DNA from: Streptosporangium sandarakinum | Lineage (GTDB): Bacteria; Actinomycetota; Actinomycetes; Streptosporangiales; Streptosporangiaceae | Direction of reading: 5' to 3' | Assembly (NCBI RefSeq): GCF_013409935.1 | Contig: NZ_JACCCO010000001.1 | Span: 806,001-870,000 of the forward strand | Length of the DNA: 64,000 nucleotides | Shown here: piece after piece, positions 40,773 to 49,812 of the stretch | Layout: each line of letters opens with the position of its first letter | Numbering within the stretch: position 1 is the first letter of the stretch | Translations under genes and position numbers: made by a program | The notes under the pieces: generated by a model | What the model saw: only the letters and a program-made list of their open reading frames with translations | The model's database searches: none | What the model was told of the DNA's origin: nothing

Positions 40773-41507
40773 ATGAGATACCAGGAGCTGTACGAGGAGA
40801 TGACCGGCGGCCGCGGGGGCGAGGCCCTGCGCGGCTGGGCCGGGCGGGTGCTGCGGGACATCGCGTCGGGCGCCTCCCCGGTCGCCGGGGTCCGCCATCC
40901 GCTCGGGTTCCTCTGCCTGCCGCTGGAGCGGACCGGGGAGTACGGCGTGTGCCTGCACATCTGGTCCGGCGCGCTGCCGCGCGCCGCCTCCACCACCTCC
41001 CAGATCCACTGCCACAGCTGGGACCTGGTCAGCCACGTGCTGTACGGCCGGGTGGAGAACGTGCGCGCCGACGTCGGCGACGCGGGCGGCGGCGCGGGGG
41101 ACGGCGCCGCGGGCGCGGCCGGCGGGACCCCCGGGCACACCGGAGAGGCCGCGGCCGGAGACGGTGGGACGACCGTCCCGCCCGGGGCCACCCACCGGGT
41201 CTTCGAGGTCGTCAGCGACGCGGGCGGCGACCGTATCCTGCCGACCCCGCGCACCGTCCGGTGCGCCCCCGGGGTGAGCGAGGTGTACGGGCCGGGCGAG
41301 ACCTACACGCTGCCCGCCGGGGTGTTCCACTCCAGCGTCGTGCCCGGCGGGGAGACCGCCACGATCGCGCTGGGCCACGGCCGTCCCGGCCGCAGCGACC
41401 TGTCGCTCGGCCCGCTCGGGCTCGGCGCCCACCTGGTCCCCCGCCACCGCTGCGACGCGCGGGAGACCGCGCGGGCCGCGCTGCACGCGGCGGGACGCCT
41501 GTCCTGA
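40773..41507 (+). CDS. Cupin-fold protein of unknown function
   Basis: A 244-residue protein with cupin-like motifs. STTSQIHCHSWDLVSHVLYG resembles the first cupin box (H-x-H and a glycine after a spacer), and TYTLPAGVFHSSVV the second (the P-x-G-x-x-H pattern). Between them is a Gly/Ala-rich insert (about residues 108-135) that looks disordered. The pattern recalls cysteine-dioxygenase-like metal cupins, but the substrate is unknown. It is tightly linked to the membrane protein before it (nine bases) and precedes the phosphatase-family gene by 56 bases. Confidence 0.65.
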   Translation: MRYQELYEEMTGGRGGEALRGWAGRVLRDIASGASPVAGVRHPLGFLCLPLERTGEYGVCLHIWSGALPRAASTTSQIHCHSWDLVSHVLYGRVENVRADVGDAGGGAGDGAAGAAGGTPGHTGEAAAGDGGTTVPPGATHRVFEVVSDAGGDRILPTPRTVRCAPGVSEVYGPGETYTLPAGVFHSSVVPGGETATIALGHGRPGRSDLSLGPLGLGAHLVPRHRCDARETARAALHAAGRLS

Positions 41508-41563
41508 CCGCCCACCGGGCGGACCGGCGGGCGCCGGCCCACGACACGACCGAGGAGGACCAC

Positions 41564-42505
41564 ATGGTTCGGCAGACGAGCGAGGGCCGCCCCGGGGACG
41601 GCGCCGTGGAGCGGGACGGGGAGCACGCCGGGGACGGCGCCGTGGAGCGGGACGGGGATCGCGCCGCCGCGCCGACGGATCTGGAGCGCGCCCGCCGGGT
41701 CGCCGTGGACGCCGCGCGGGCGGCCGGCTGGCTGATCACCGAGGGCACCCGGGCGGCCCTCGTGGTCAACCCCAAGGGCGACGACGGCGACGTGGTCACC
41801 GACCTCGATCTCTCGTCGGAGAGGCTGCTGGTCGGCCGGGTCCTCTCGGCGTTCCCCGGGCACGCGGTGATCTCCGAGGAGGCGGGCGTGCTGGGTGAGG
41901 CCGGGTCGGAGTGGACGTGGGTCATCGATCCGCTCGACGGCACCAACAACGTGGCGATCGGCCTGCCTCTGTACGCCGTGGGCCTGGCGCTGTGCCGCGG
42001 CGGGCGGCCCGAGCTGGGGGTCGTGCACGAGCCGGTGACCGGCCGTACCTGGTCGGCCGTGCGGGGCCGGGGCGCGGTCGGCCCGGCGGGCCCGCTGTCG
42101 GCTCCGCCGTACCGGCCCGGCCGCTCCGGCCCGGTGCTGGCCTGGGTCCAGGGGTACGGCGTGCGGCGCGGCGACCCCGTGGCCACGGCGCTGAAGGCGG
42201 CGCTCGACCTGCGTGCCCGCCGGGTGCTGCGGCTGTGGGCCCCGCTGCTCGCCTGGGTGATGCTGGCCCGGGGGGACATCGACGGGATCGTGGGCTACCG
42301 GACCGGGGTCGTCGACCTGCCGGGCGGCCTGCTGATCGCGCGGGAGGCCGGGGCGGTGGTCGGCGGCTTCGACGGCGCGCCGTTCGACCGCGTCCCGCTG
42401 GACGGGAGCGGGTGCGACTTCGTCGCCGGGCGGGCCGGGCTGCGGGAGGAGCTGCTGGAGGAGGTCCTGAAGGAGGCCGGGGCCGTCCGGAAGGCCGCGC
42501 CGTGA
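41564..42505 (+). CDS. Inositol monophosphatase family protein
   Basis: A 313-residue Mg2+-dependent phosphatase of the FIG superfamily (inositol monophosphatase, CysQ, fructose-1,6-bisphosphatase). Metal-site motifs are intact: AVISEEAG with the catalytic Glu pair, and WVIDPLDGTNNVAIGLPLYA. The C-terminal motif is GVVDLPGGLLIAREAG, where the usual Trp before Asp is Val, which may alter substrate choice. The first ~40 residues carry a duplicated GDGAVERDG unit. Possible substrates are an inositol phosphate or 3'-phosphoadenosine nucleotides. GAGGAGG lies before ATG 41564. Last gene of the three-gene unit. Confidence 0.85.
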   Translation: MVRQTSEGRPGDGAVERDGEHAGDGAVERDGDRAAAPTDLERARRVAVDAARAAGWLITEGTRAALVVNPKGDDGDVVTDLDLSSERLLVGRVLSAFPGHAVISEEAGVLGEAGSEWTWVIDPLDGTNNVAIGLPLYAVGLALCRGGRPELGVVHEPVTGRTWSAVRGRGAVGPAGPLSAPPYRPGRSGPVLAWVQGYGVRRGDPVATALKAALDLRARRVLRLWAPLLAWVMLARGDIDGIVGYRTGVVDLPGGLLIAREAGAVVGGFDGAPFDRVPLDGSGCDFVAGRAGLREELLEEVLKEAGAVRKAAP

Positions 42506-42569
42506 CCCCCGCCGACTCCCACGGCCCCCGCCGGATTCCCCGCTGACCCCCCACGGACCCTCGCGGACG

Positions 42570-43760
42570 TCAGGCGGTGAGCAGCAGCGCGGCCACGGCG
42601 GCGGCCACCCCGGTCACCGCCAGCCCGGCCCCGGCCAGCACGAACGTCAGCGGCGGCACCCGCACCGCGCGGCGGCGGCACCACTCGAACCACAGCAGGG
42701 TGGCCAGCGACGCCCAGGGGGTGATCACCGGCCCGATGTTGGTGCCGATGAGCAGGGCGAGGAGCTGGTCGCGGTTGCCGGGCGGGACGACCTCCTCCAC
42801 CGCGGTGTAGGCGGGCAGGTTGTTGATCAGGTTGGCCAGCCCGCCGCCGGTGACCGCCGCCCGGTAGGCGCCGCCGGTGTCGCCCGCCGTGCCGGTCAGC
42901 GCGCCCATGAGGCCGGCCAGGCCGTACCGGCTCAGGGTGGGCACCACCAGGAACAGGCCGGTGACGAAGACCAGGAGCTGCCAGGGGAACAGGGAGAGGG
43001 TGAGCTTGGACCGGTCGCGCCAGGCGAAGGCGGCGATCATCAGCACCGCCGCGGCGAGGGCGGCGAGCTGGATCGGCAGCTCCAGCAGGAGCGCGGCGAT
43101 GAACAGCACGCACACCGTGGCCGCGACCCGGAACAGCAGCGGGTCGGCGACCGGGACGGGACCGGGCGGGACGTAGCGGCCGGCGCCGCGCCGGCCGCGC
43201 CGCCAGAAGAACACCCACAGGAAGACCATGGTGACCGCGATCGAGGCGGCCTGCGGCAGCCAGAGCCGCCCGGCGAACTCCTTGGTGGACATGCCCAGGC
43301 GGTCCATGGCGAGAAGGTTCGTCAGGTTCGACACCGGCAGCAGCAGGCTCGCGGTGTTGGCCAGCCAGACGGTGGTCATGGCCAGCGGCAGCGCGGCGAT
43401 GCCGGTCCTGGCGGCCAGGGCGAGCATGACCGGCGTCAGCAGCACGGCGGTGGTGTCGAGGTTGAGGAACATGGTGACCAGGGCGGCGAAGGCGGTGCAC
43501 AGCAGGAACAGCGCCGCGTAGTTCCCCCGCCCGGCCGCCGCCAGCCTCGCCGCGATCACGTCGAAGACCCCGGCCTCCTTGACGAGCTCGGCCATCACGA
43601 TCACCGCGCCGAGGAACAGCAGGATGGGCGCTATCCGCGTCAGCTCGGCCCGGGCGTCCCCGATGGGCAGCAGGCCGGTCAGGACGGACAGGAGACCCAG
43701 CGCCAGCAGGCCGATCCGAATCCAGTCCAGAACGCTCAGTCGCCGCAGCACACCGACCAT
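42570..43760 (-). CDS. ArsB/NhaD-type ion transporter
   Basis: A 396-residue membrane protein with about 11 helices from the ion-transporter superfamily that includes ArsB, NhaD, CitM and SLC13 members. Family marks are AALVTMFLNLDTTAVLLTPV in the first half and GGGLANLINNLPAYTAVEEV in the second, the paired re-entrant regions (L-N-x-D-T-T and N-N-L-P-A). ArsB-like proteins export arsenite; others move dicarboxylates or Na+/H+. No ars regulator, reductase or ATPase is adjacent, so the substrate is open. Divergent from the TIR-NACHT gene, with 114 bases between the starts. Confidence 0.82.
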   Translation of the reverse strand: MVGVLRRLSVLDWIRIGLLALGLLSVLTGLLPIGDARAELTRIAPILLFLGAVIVMAELVKEAGVFDVIAARLAAAGRGNYAALFLLCTAFAALVTMFLNLDTTAVLLTPVMLALAARTGIAALPLAMTTVWLANTASLLLPVSNLTNLLAMDRLGMSTKEFAGRLWLPQAASIAVTMVFLWVFFWRRGRRGAGRYVPPGPVPVADPLLFRVAATVCVLFIAALLLELPIQLAALAAAVLMIAAFAWRDRSKLTLSLFPWQLLVFVTGLFLVVPTLSRYGLAGLMGALTGTAGDTGGAYRAAVTGGGLANLINNLPAYTAVEEVVPPGNRDQLLALLIGTNIGPVITPWASLATLLWFEWCRRRAVRVPPLTFVLAGAGLAVTGVAAAVAALLLTA

Positions 43761-43874
43761 GATCCACGAGGCCGGTCAAGATCGCACGTCCGTCCTTGAT
43801 CGAACCCCTTCGTATCGCCGGTACGGCGGGCGATACTGGACTCCCGTTGGACGGCGGCGAGGGGTGTGATCGCT

Positions 43875-46800
43875 ATGGCGCGCGACGACAGGCCGATCGA
43901 CATCTTCGTCAGCTACTCCCCCGCCGACGAACGCTGGGCGTCGTGGATCGCCTGGGAGCTGGAGGCCGCCGGTTACCGCACGATGATCCAGGCGTGGGAC
44001 TTCGTGCCGGGGACCCAGTTCATCGAGTTCATGGACCGCGGTGTCAGCGAGGCCGCGCTGGTGGTCGCGGTGCTGTCGCGCAACTACCTCAGGTCGCGCT
44101 GGGGGCGGATGGAGTGGCAGGCCGCGCTGCGCGCCGACCCCGACAACCCCTCCAACAAGCTGGTCACGATCCGGCTGGAGGACTGCCCGCTGGAGGGGCT
44201 GCTGGCCACGATCACCTGGGTGGACCTGGTCGGGGTGACCGGCGCCGACGAGGCGCGGGCGCTGCTGCTGAACCGGATCGAGCAGGCGCTGGCCGGCCGT
44301 GCCAAGCCACTGGACCGGCCGTCCTTCCCCGTCGGCCCGGCCCTCACCGGCGGGACGGCGGCCGTCCCCGGCGAGGTCCCGGCGGCGCCGTCCCGGCACG
44401 GGCCGGCGCGGGCCCGCCGTACCCCGGTGGCGCCGCCCGCCTACCCGGCCGGGCCGCCGGCGCGGGGCCCGCGCGGGCCGGTGACGCTGCTGCACGTGGC
44501 GGGCCCCCGGTTCGGCCGGGGGCTGGCCGCCGAGGACGAGCCGCTGACGGCCGAGGAGCTGCAGCCGCGGATCTGGGCCGACCTGACCCGGATGCGGGAC
44601 GCCGGGGCGCCGCGGCCCGACCTGATGATCGTGACCGGTGACCTCACCGAGTCGGGCAGCCGCCGCGAGTTCGGCGAGGCCGCGGCGTTCCTGACCGGGC
44701 TGCGGGTGCTGCTCGGCCTGGAGCCGCAGCGGCTGGTGGTCGTGCCCGGCCCCCGCGACGTCACCAAGGCCGCCTGCCGGGCCTACTTCAGCAACTGCGA
44801 GGCCGACGACGTGCGCCCGCAGCCGCCCTACTGGCCCAAGTGGCGGCACTTCGCCGCCCTGTTCGAGGAGCTCTACCTGGGGCTCGACGGGCCGGAGTTC
44901 GACAGCGCCCAGCCGTGGACGCTCTTCGCCGTCCCCGACCTCAAGGTCGTGGTGGCCGGGCTCAACTCCACGATGGCGATGAGCCACCGCGAGGAGGACG
45001 GCTACGGCTTCGTCGGCGAGGCGCAGGCCGCGTGGTTCGCCGAGCGGCTGCGGCCGTTCGAGGAGGCGGGCTGGCTGCGGGTCGGCGCGGTCGGCCACCC
45101 ACCCGTCACCCCCCACCTGCGTGACGCCGCGACGGTCGAGCGGCTGCTGGCCGGGCGGCTCAACCTGCTGCTGCACGGCACCGGCGGCACGCGCGGCGCG
45201 TCCGCCGCCGACGGCCCGGAGGCGGGGGGCGGCGCCGGGCCGAGGGACGCGCTGCGCCTGCCCGCCCTGGCCCCGGGACGCCACCGGATCATCGAGGTGA
45301 CCGCGGACGGCCTGCGCCGCTGGGACCGCGACCGCGACGACCCGGCGCCCACCGAGGAGGTGACGCGCCGGTGGCACGCGACGGGGCTGACGTTCGCCCC
45401 GGCCGACTCCCCCGAGGGCCTCGCCGGCCCCGCCGCCCTGCCGCCGGCCGGGCCCGGCCCGGCCGGGCCGGAGCGGGCGCCGTCCCCGTCGATGCTGCTG
45501 CTCGACCGGATCGCCGAGGTGTGCGAGGCCCGGCACGACCGGGTCAAGATCAGGAAGATTCCCGGCGAGGTTCCGCAGCTGCTGGTCACCTACCCCGAGG
45601 ACGGCTTCGTCCGGCAGCTGCGGATCGGCGCGCACGCCGGGGAGCCGACCCGGCGCGAGGTGGAGGCGTTCGCCGGCCAGGTGCACGCCTCCGGGATGGA
45701 GCACGGCGCCGAGCTGGTCTACCAGGGGCCGCCGCCGTCGCCGGCGCTGCGCGAGGAGACGGCCCGGCGGGGGCTGCGGCTGCGCAGCTTCACCGAGTTC
45801 CAGGGGCTGATGGACCTGACGGGATACGTCGCCGACCAGACGGCGCGGCTGCGCGCCGACCGGCGCTACCCGCCGGAGCTGTACGTGCCGCAGCGGTTCC
45901 GGGAGCTGGACCGCCCCGGCGGGCAGGTCCGGGAGGGCCTGACCGACGAGCTGATGCGGCTGCTGGCCGCCGACCACGGCCGGTTCCTGCTGCTGCTGGG
46001 CGACTTCGGGCACGGCAAGACCTTCGCGCTGCGCGAGCTGGCCCGGCGGATCCCGGTGGAGCTGCCGCACCTGGTGCCGATCCTGATCGAGCTGCGCTCC
46101 CTGGACAAGGCGCACTCGGTGGACGGGCTGGTCGCCGCGCACCTGGCCGGGCACGGCGAGGACGTCATCGACCTGAAGGCGTTCCACTACATGCTCCGCC
46201 AGGGCCGCGTGGTGCTGCTGTTCGACGGGTTCGACGAGCTGGTCACCCGGGTGACCTACGACCGCGCCGCCGACCACCTCGACACGCTGCTGCAGGCGGC
46301 CGAGGACAAGGCGAAGATCGTCGTGGCCGGCCGTACCCAGCATTTCAAGTCCAGCGCGCAGGTGCTGACCAAGCTCGGCGAGAGGGTGGGGCTGCTGCCG
46401 CAGCGGCGGCTGCTGAGCATCGAGGACTTCACCCGGCCGCAGATCCGCTCCTACCTCGTCAACCGCTACGGCGGCGACGAGGACGCGGCGGGCGACCGGT
46501 TCTCGCTGATGAGCGACATCGGGGACCTGCTGGGCCTGGCGAGCAACCCGCGGATGCTCGGCTTCATCGCCGACCTCGACGGGCAACGCCTGGCCACCGT
46601 CGCCCGGGCCCGGCACACCATCAGCGCGGCGCTGCTGTACGAGGAGATCATCGGCTCCTGGCTCACCTTCGAGGAGCATCGGGTACACGGCGTGCCGGGC
46701 GCGACCACCGGGCTGCGCGCCCGGCAGCTGCGCGAGGCGGTGACGGCGCTGGCGCTGCGGCTGTGGGAGAGCGGCGAGGCGTACCTGCGGCCCGCCGAGC

Positions 46801-49634
46801 TGGCCGAGGCCGCCGAGACGCTGACCGGCCTGGCCGACGGGCAGCTGACCGGCGGGCAGACCGCGCACGCGGTCGGGACGGGCAGCCTGCTGGTCCGCAC
46901 CGAGGAGGGCCTGTTCGGGTTCATCCACTCCTCCGTCGTGGAGTGGCTGGTCGCCCGGCACGTCGCCGCGACGTTCCCCGCCCCGGCGGCGCTCGCCCGC
47001 AGGCCGCTGTCGCAGCTGACGGTGGAGTTCCTGTGCGACCTGGCCGACGTGCGCGCCTGCCGGTCCTGGGCGGCCGGGGTGCTGGCCGACCCGGACGCCG
47101 GCGACGTCTCCCGGGCCAACGCCGTCAGGATCACCACCAGGCTGCGCACGCCCGCGATGACCGACCTGCGGGGCGCCGTGCTGCGCGGCGAGGACCTGTC
47201 CGAGCGTGACCTGCGGGAGGTCGACCTCACCGGCGCCGACCTGACCGACGCCGTCCTCGCCGGGACCGACCTGTCGCGCGCCGTGCTGCGCGGCGCGCGG
47301 CTGACCGGGGCCCTGCTGGACGAGGCCAGGCTCACCGGCGCCGACCTGCGCGGCGCCGACCTGACCCGGGCCCGGCTGGCCAGGGCGGACCTGCGGGACG
47401 CGGCGCTGGCGGGCAGCCGCTGGCAGCGGGCCGCGCTGATCGACGTCACCGGTACGGTGACCGGCGTCCCGGAGCTGCGCGGCGCCGCGATCGCGCCGGG
47501 CCACCCGGTGGAGACCGAACTCGCCCCGGCGGCGATCGGCGTGCCGTACGGTTACCACTTTCAAAGCGGCAGGCTGCCCGAGCCCGTCGCCTACAGCCCC
47601 GACGGCGAGACCGTGGCGATCGGCGGCGACGACGGCGGGGTGCTGCTGTGCGACAGCTCCACGGGCCTGCCGATCAGGAACCTGCGCGGCCACCGCGGGC
47701 GGGTCTACGCCGTCACCTTCGACGACTCGGGCGACCTGCTGGCCACCGGGGCGAGCGACGGCACGGTCCGGCTGTGGGACCCGGTCACCGCGCAGGCGTC
47801 CCACGTGCTCACCGGGCACCGCGACGGGGTGTGGCCGGTGCTGTTCGGCCCCGGCGGCCGGCTGGTGGCGGCCGGCGGCGCCGACGGCGTGGTGCGGCTC
47901 TGGGACACCGCCACCGGCCTGCCGTACCGGGAGCTGGCCGGGCACCGGGCGCCGATCTACACCGCGGCGTTCGACGCGGGCGGCGGCACGCTCGTCACCG
48001 GCGACGCCGGCGGGACGATCCGGATGTGGGACGTGCGGTCCGGCGCGCTCGTCCGGACCCTGACCGGCCACCGCGGCCGGGTCTATCGCCTCGCCTACGA
48101 CCCCGGCGGCACGCTCCTGGCGGCCGGGGGCCGCGAGGGCGCGGTGCGGATCTGGGACCCCCGCGACGGGCGGGTCCTGCACGAGCTGACCGGGCACGCC
48201 GGCCGCGTCTACGCGCTGGCCTTCACCCCGTCCGGGCGGCTGCTGGCGACCGGCGACACCGAGGGCGAGATCCGGCTGTGGGACCCGGTCACCGGCGCCT
48301 CGCGGGGCGTGCGCGCCGGCCATCGCGCGGCGGTCTACCAGGTCGCGTTCAGCCCCGACTCAGCGCTGCTGGCCAGCGCCGACTCCGACGGCGCGGTCCA
48401 CCTGCGCGACGTCTCCGACGACCGGGGCCGGGTGGAGCTGACCGGGCACCGCGGCTCGGTCTGGCCGTTCGCCTTCCGGCCCGACGGCGGCCAGCTCGCC
48501 ACCGTCAGCAACGACGGCACGGCCCGGCTGTGGGACCCGGTCACCGGGCAGTGCCGGCACGTGCTGCGCGGCCACGGGCGGAAGATCACCTCGGTGCGGT
48601 TCAGCGGCGACGGCAGCATGCTGGCGACCAGCGGCAACGACGGGGTCGTGCGGATCTGGGAGCCGCGCACCGGCCGCCGCCTGCGGGAGCTCACCGGGCA
48701 GGCCGACCGGCTCATCTCCGCCGACTTCAGCCCGGCCGGGCCCACGCTCGCCACCGCCAGCAACGACGGCGGGGTGCACTTCTGGAACGCCGCCACCGGC
48801 GACTACGAGCGGGAGCTGGACGTCGAGACCGACCACGTGTGGGCGGAGGCGTTCAGCCCCGCCGGGGACCACATCGCCACCGCCAACGACGACGACAGCG
48901 TCTGCGTCTGGTACCGGCCGAGCGGCCGGCGGGTCGTCAGGCTCGCCGACCACCACGGCCGGGTCCGCTCCATCGCGTTCAGCCCGGACGGCGAGCGCCT
49001 GGCGACCGGCTGCGACGACCGGCTGGTGCGGATCTGGGAGATCGGGAGCGGCGAGTGCGTCGCCGTCCTGGAGGGGCACACCGACCGGGTGTACGCGGTG
49101 ACCTTCAGTCCGGACGGCCGCGAGCTGCTCAGCGCCGGCAACGACGGCCAGGCCCTGGTGTGGGACCTGCGGCGGGAACGCCCGGAGCTCCGGCGCGCCC
49201 TCACCCGTGGCTCCGGGCGGCTGTGGGCCGCCGCCTGCAGCCCGGACGGCTCACTGCTGGCCACCGGCGGCGACGACCTGTCGGTGCGGCTCTGGGACGC
49301 CCGCACCGGCCGGCACCTGCACTCCCTCACCGGGCACACCCGGCGGATCTGGTCGCTGGCCTTCGCCCCCGGCGGGGACCTGCTGGCCAGCGCGGGCGAC
49401 GACGGCGTGGTGATCCTGTGGGATCTGCGCCCCGGTACGGCTCCCGCCCGGCGGGTCTCGCTCCTGGGACTGGCCGAGGGGTGGGCGGCCATCGCGCCGG
49501 ACGGGCGGTACAAGCTGGTGGGCGACGTGGCGGGCCAGTTCTGGTACGCCGTGGGGACCCGCCGGTTCGAGCCGGGGGAACTGGACGCCTACCTGCCGGT
49601 GGCCGGCCGGATCCCGCTGGACGCCGAGTTCTGA
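43875..49634 (+). CDS. TIR-(phosphoesterase-like)-NACHT-pentapeptide-WD40 STAND protein
   Basis: A 1,919-residue multidomain protein. TIR domain ~7-150 (DIFVSYSPADERWASWIAWE; putative NADase Glu in RWGRMEWQAAL). Calcineurin-phosphoesterase-like domain ~203-475 with only MIVTGDLTESG kept of its metal motifs. A small alpha/beta linker domain ~545-690. NACHT NTPase with Walker A GDFGHGKT (709-716) and Walker B VVLLFDGFDEL (D784). Pentapeptide repeats ~1095-1190, then 15 WD40 repeats ~1235-1854. STAND proteins of this build bind a trigger with the repeat region, oligomerise through the NTPase and activate the N-terminal effector; bacterial TIR effectors often destroy NAD+. ATG 43875 has GAGGGG ten bases upstream; GTG 43866 is an alternative. 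Confidence 0.92.
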   Translation: MARDDRPIDIFVSYSPADERWASWIAWELEAAGYRTMIQAWDFVPGTQFIEFMDRGVSEAALVVAVLSRNYLRSRWGRMEWQAALRADPDNPSNKLVTIRLEDCPLEGLLATITWVDLVGVTGADEARALLLNRIEQALAGRAKPLDRPSFPVGPALTGGTAAVPGEVPAAPSRHGPARARRTPVAPPAYPAGPPARGPRGPVTLLHVAGPRFGRGLAAEDEPLTAEELQPRIWADLTRMRDAGAPRPDLMIVTGDLTESGSRREFGEAAAFLTGLRVLLGLEPQRLVVVPGPRDVTKAACRAYFSNCEADDVRPQPPYWPKWRHFAALFEELYLGLDGPEFDSAQPWTLFAVPDLKVVVAGLNSTMAMSHREEDGYGFVGEAQAAWFAERLRPFEEAGWLRVGAVGHPPVTPHLRDAATVERLLAGRLNLLLHGTGGTRGASAADGPEAGGGAGPRDALRLPALAPGRHRIIEVTADGLRRWDRDRDDPAPTEEVTRRWHATGLTFAPADSPEGLAGPAALPPAGPGPAGPERAPSPSMLLLDRIAEVCEARHDRVKIRKIPGEVPQLLVTYPEDGFVRQLRIGAHAGEPTRREVEAFAGQVHASGMEHGAELVYQGPPPSPALREETARRGLRLRSFTEFQGLMDLTGYVADQTARLRADRRYPPELYVPQRFRELDRPGGQVREGLTDELMRLLAADHGRFLLLLGDFGHGKTFALRELARRIPVELPHLVPILIELRSLDKAHSVDGLVAAHLAGHGEDVIDLKAFHYMLRQGRVVLLFDGFDELVTRVTYDRAADHLDTLLQAAEDKAKIVVAGRTQHFKSSAQVLTKLGERVGLLPQRRLLSIEDFTRPQIRSYLVNRYGGDEDAAGDRFSLMSDIGDLLGLASNPRMLGFIADLDGQRLATVARARHTISAALLYEEIIGSWLTFEEHRVHGVPGATTGLRARQLREAVTALALRLWESGEAYLRPAELAEAAETLTGLADGQLTGGQTAHAVGTGSLLVRTEEGLFGFIHSSVVEWLVARHVAATFPAPAALARRPLSQLTVEFLCDLADVRACRSWAAGVLADPDAGDVSRANAVRITTRLRTPAMTDLRGAVLRGEDLSERDLREVDLTGADLTDAVLAGTDLSRAVLRGARLTGALLDEARLTGADLRGADLTRARLARADLRDAALAGSRWQRAALIDVTGTVTGVPELRGAAIAPGHPVETELAPAAIGVPYGYHFQSGRLPEPVAYSPDGETVAIGGDDGGVLLCDSSTGLPIRNLRGHRGRVYAVTFDDSGDLLATGASDGTVRLWDPVTAQASHVLTGHRDGVWPVLFGPGGRLVAAGGADGVVRLWDTATGLPYRELAGHRAPIYTAAFDAGGGTLVTGDAGGTIRMWDVRSGALVRTLTGHRGRVYRLAYDPGGTLLAAGGREGAVRIWDPRDGRVLHELTGHAGRVYALAFTPSGRLLATGDTEGEIRLWDPVTGASRGVRAGHRAAVYQVAFSPDSALLASADSDGAVHLRDVSDDRGRVELTGHRGSVWPFAFRPDGGQLATVSNDGTARLWDPVTGQCRHVLRGHGRKITSVRFSGDGSMLATSGNDGVVRIWEPRTGRRLRELTGQADRLISADFSPAGPTLATASNDGGVHFWNAATGDYERELDVETDHVWAEAFSPAGDHIATANDDDSVCVWYRPSGRRVVRLADHHGRVRSIAFSPDGERLATGCDDRLVRIWEIGSGECVAVLEGHTDRVYAVTFSPDGRELLSAGNDGQALVWDLRRERPELRRALTRGSGRLWAAACSPDGSLLATGGDDLSVRLWDARTGRHLHSLTGHTRRIWSLAFAPGGDLLASAGDDGVVILWDLRPGTAPARRVSLLGLAEGWAAIAPDGRYKLVGDVAGQFWYAVGTRRFEPGELDAYLPVAGRIPLDAEF

Positions 49635-49664
49635 CGTCCGGCCCCGGGCCGCGCGGGCCTCCCG

Positions 49665-49726
49665 CGGTGGGAGGGCCTCTCGCGGTGGGAGGGCCTCTCA
49701 CGGTGGGAGGGCCTCTCACGGTGGGG
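49665..49726. repeat. 18-bp tandem repeat, about 3.5 copies
   Basis: CGGTGGGAGGGCCTCTCA or a one-base variant occurs at 49665, 49683 and 49701, with a partial copy from 49719. It fills the gap after the TIR-NACHT gene. Confidence 0.9.
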
Positions 49727-49770
49727 CGGGCGCCAGAGCGGTCCGGCGGACGGGCTCCGGGCGACGCGGG

Positions 49771-49812
49771 GGGCTCAGGTGCGGGCGCGGACGGGCTCAG
49801 GTGCGGGCGCGG
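49771..49812. repeat. 20-bp direct repeat at the coaE end
   Basis: GGGCTCAGGTGCGGGCGCGG occurs at 49771-49790 and 49793-49812. The second copy includes the coaE stop codon, so the first is a duplicate of the gene end placed downstream. Confidence 0.85.

Noticed and set aside
42570-43760. Arsenic resistance locus around the ArsB-like transporter
   Set aside because: No arsR, arsC, arsA or ACR3-type neighbour exists, and the family also moves other anions and Na+, so an arsenic role is not supported.
43776-48323. 1,515-codon open frame on the minus strand opposite the TIR-NACHT gene
   Set aside because: It is the antisense shadow of a GC-rich gene: its codons are the complement of the biased plus-strand codons, the product is a low-complexity string of Gly, Arg, Val and His, and no domain can be seen.
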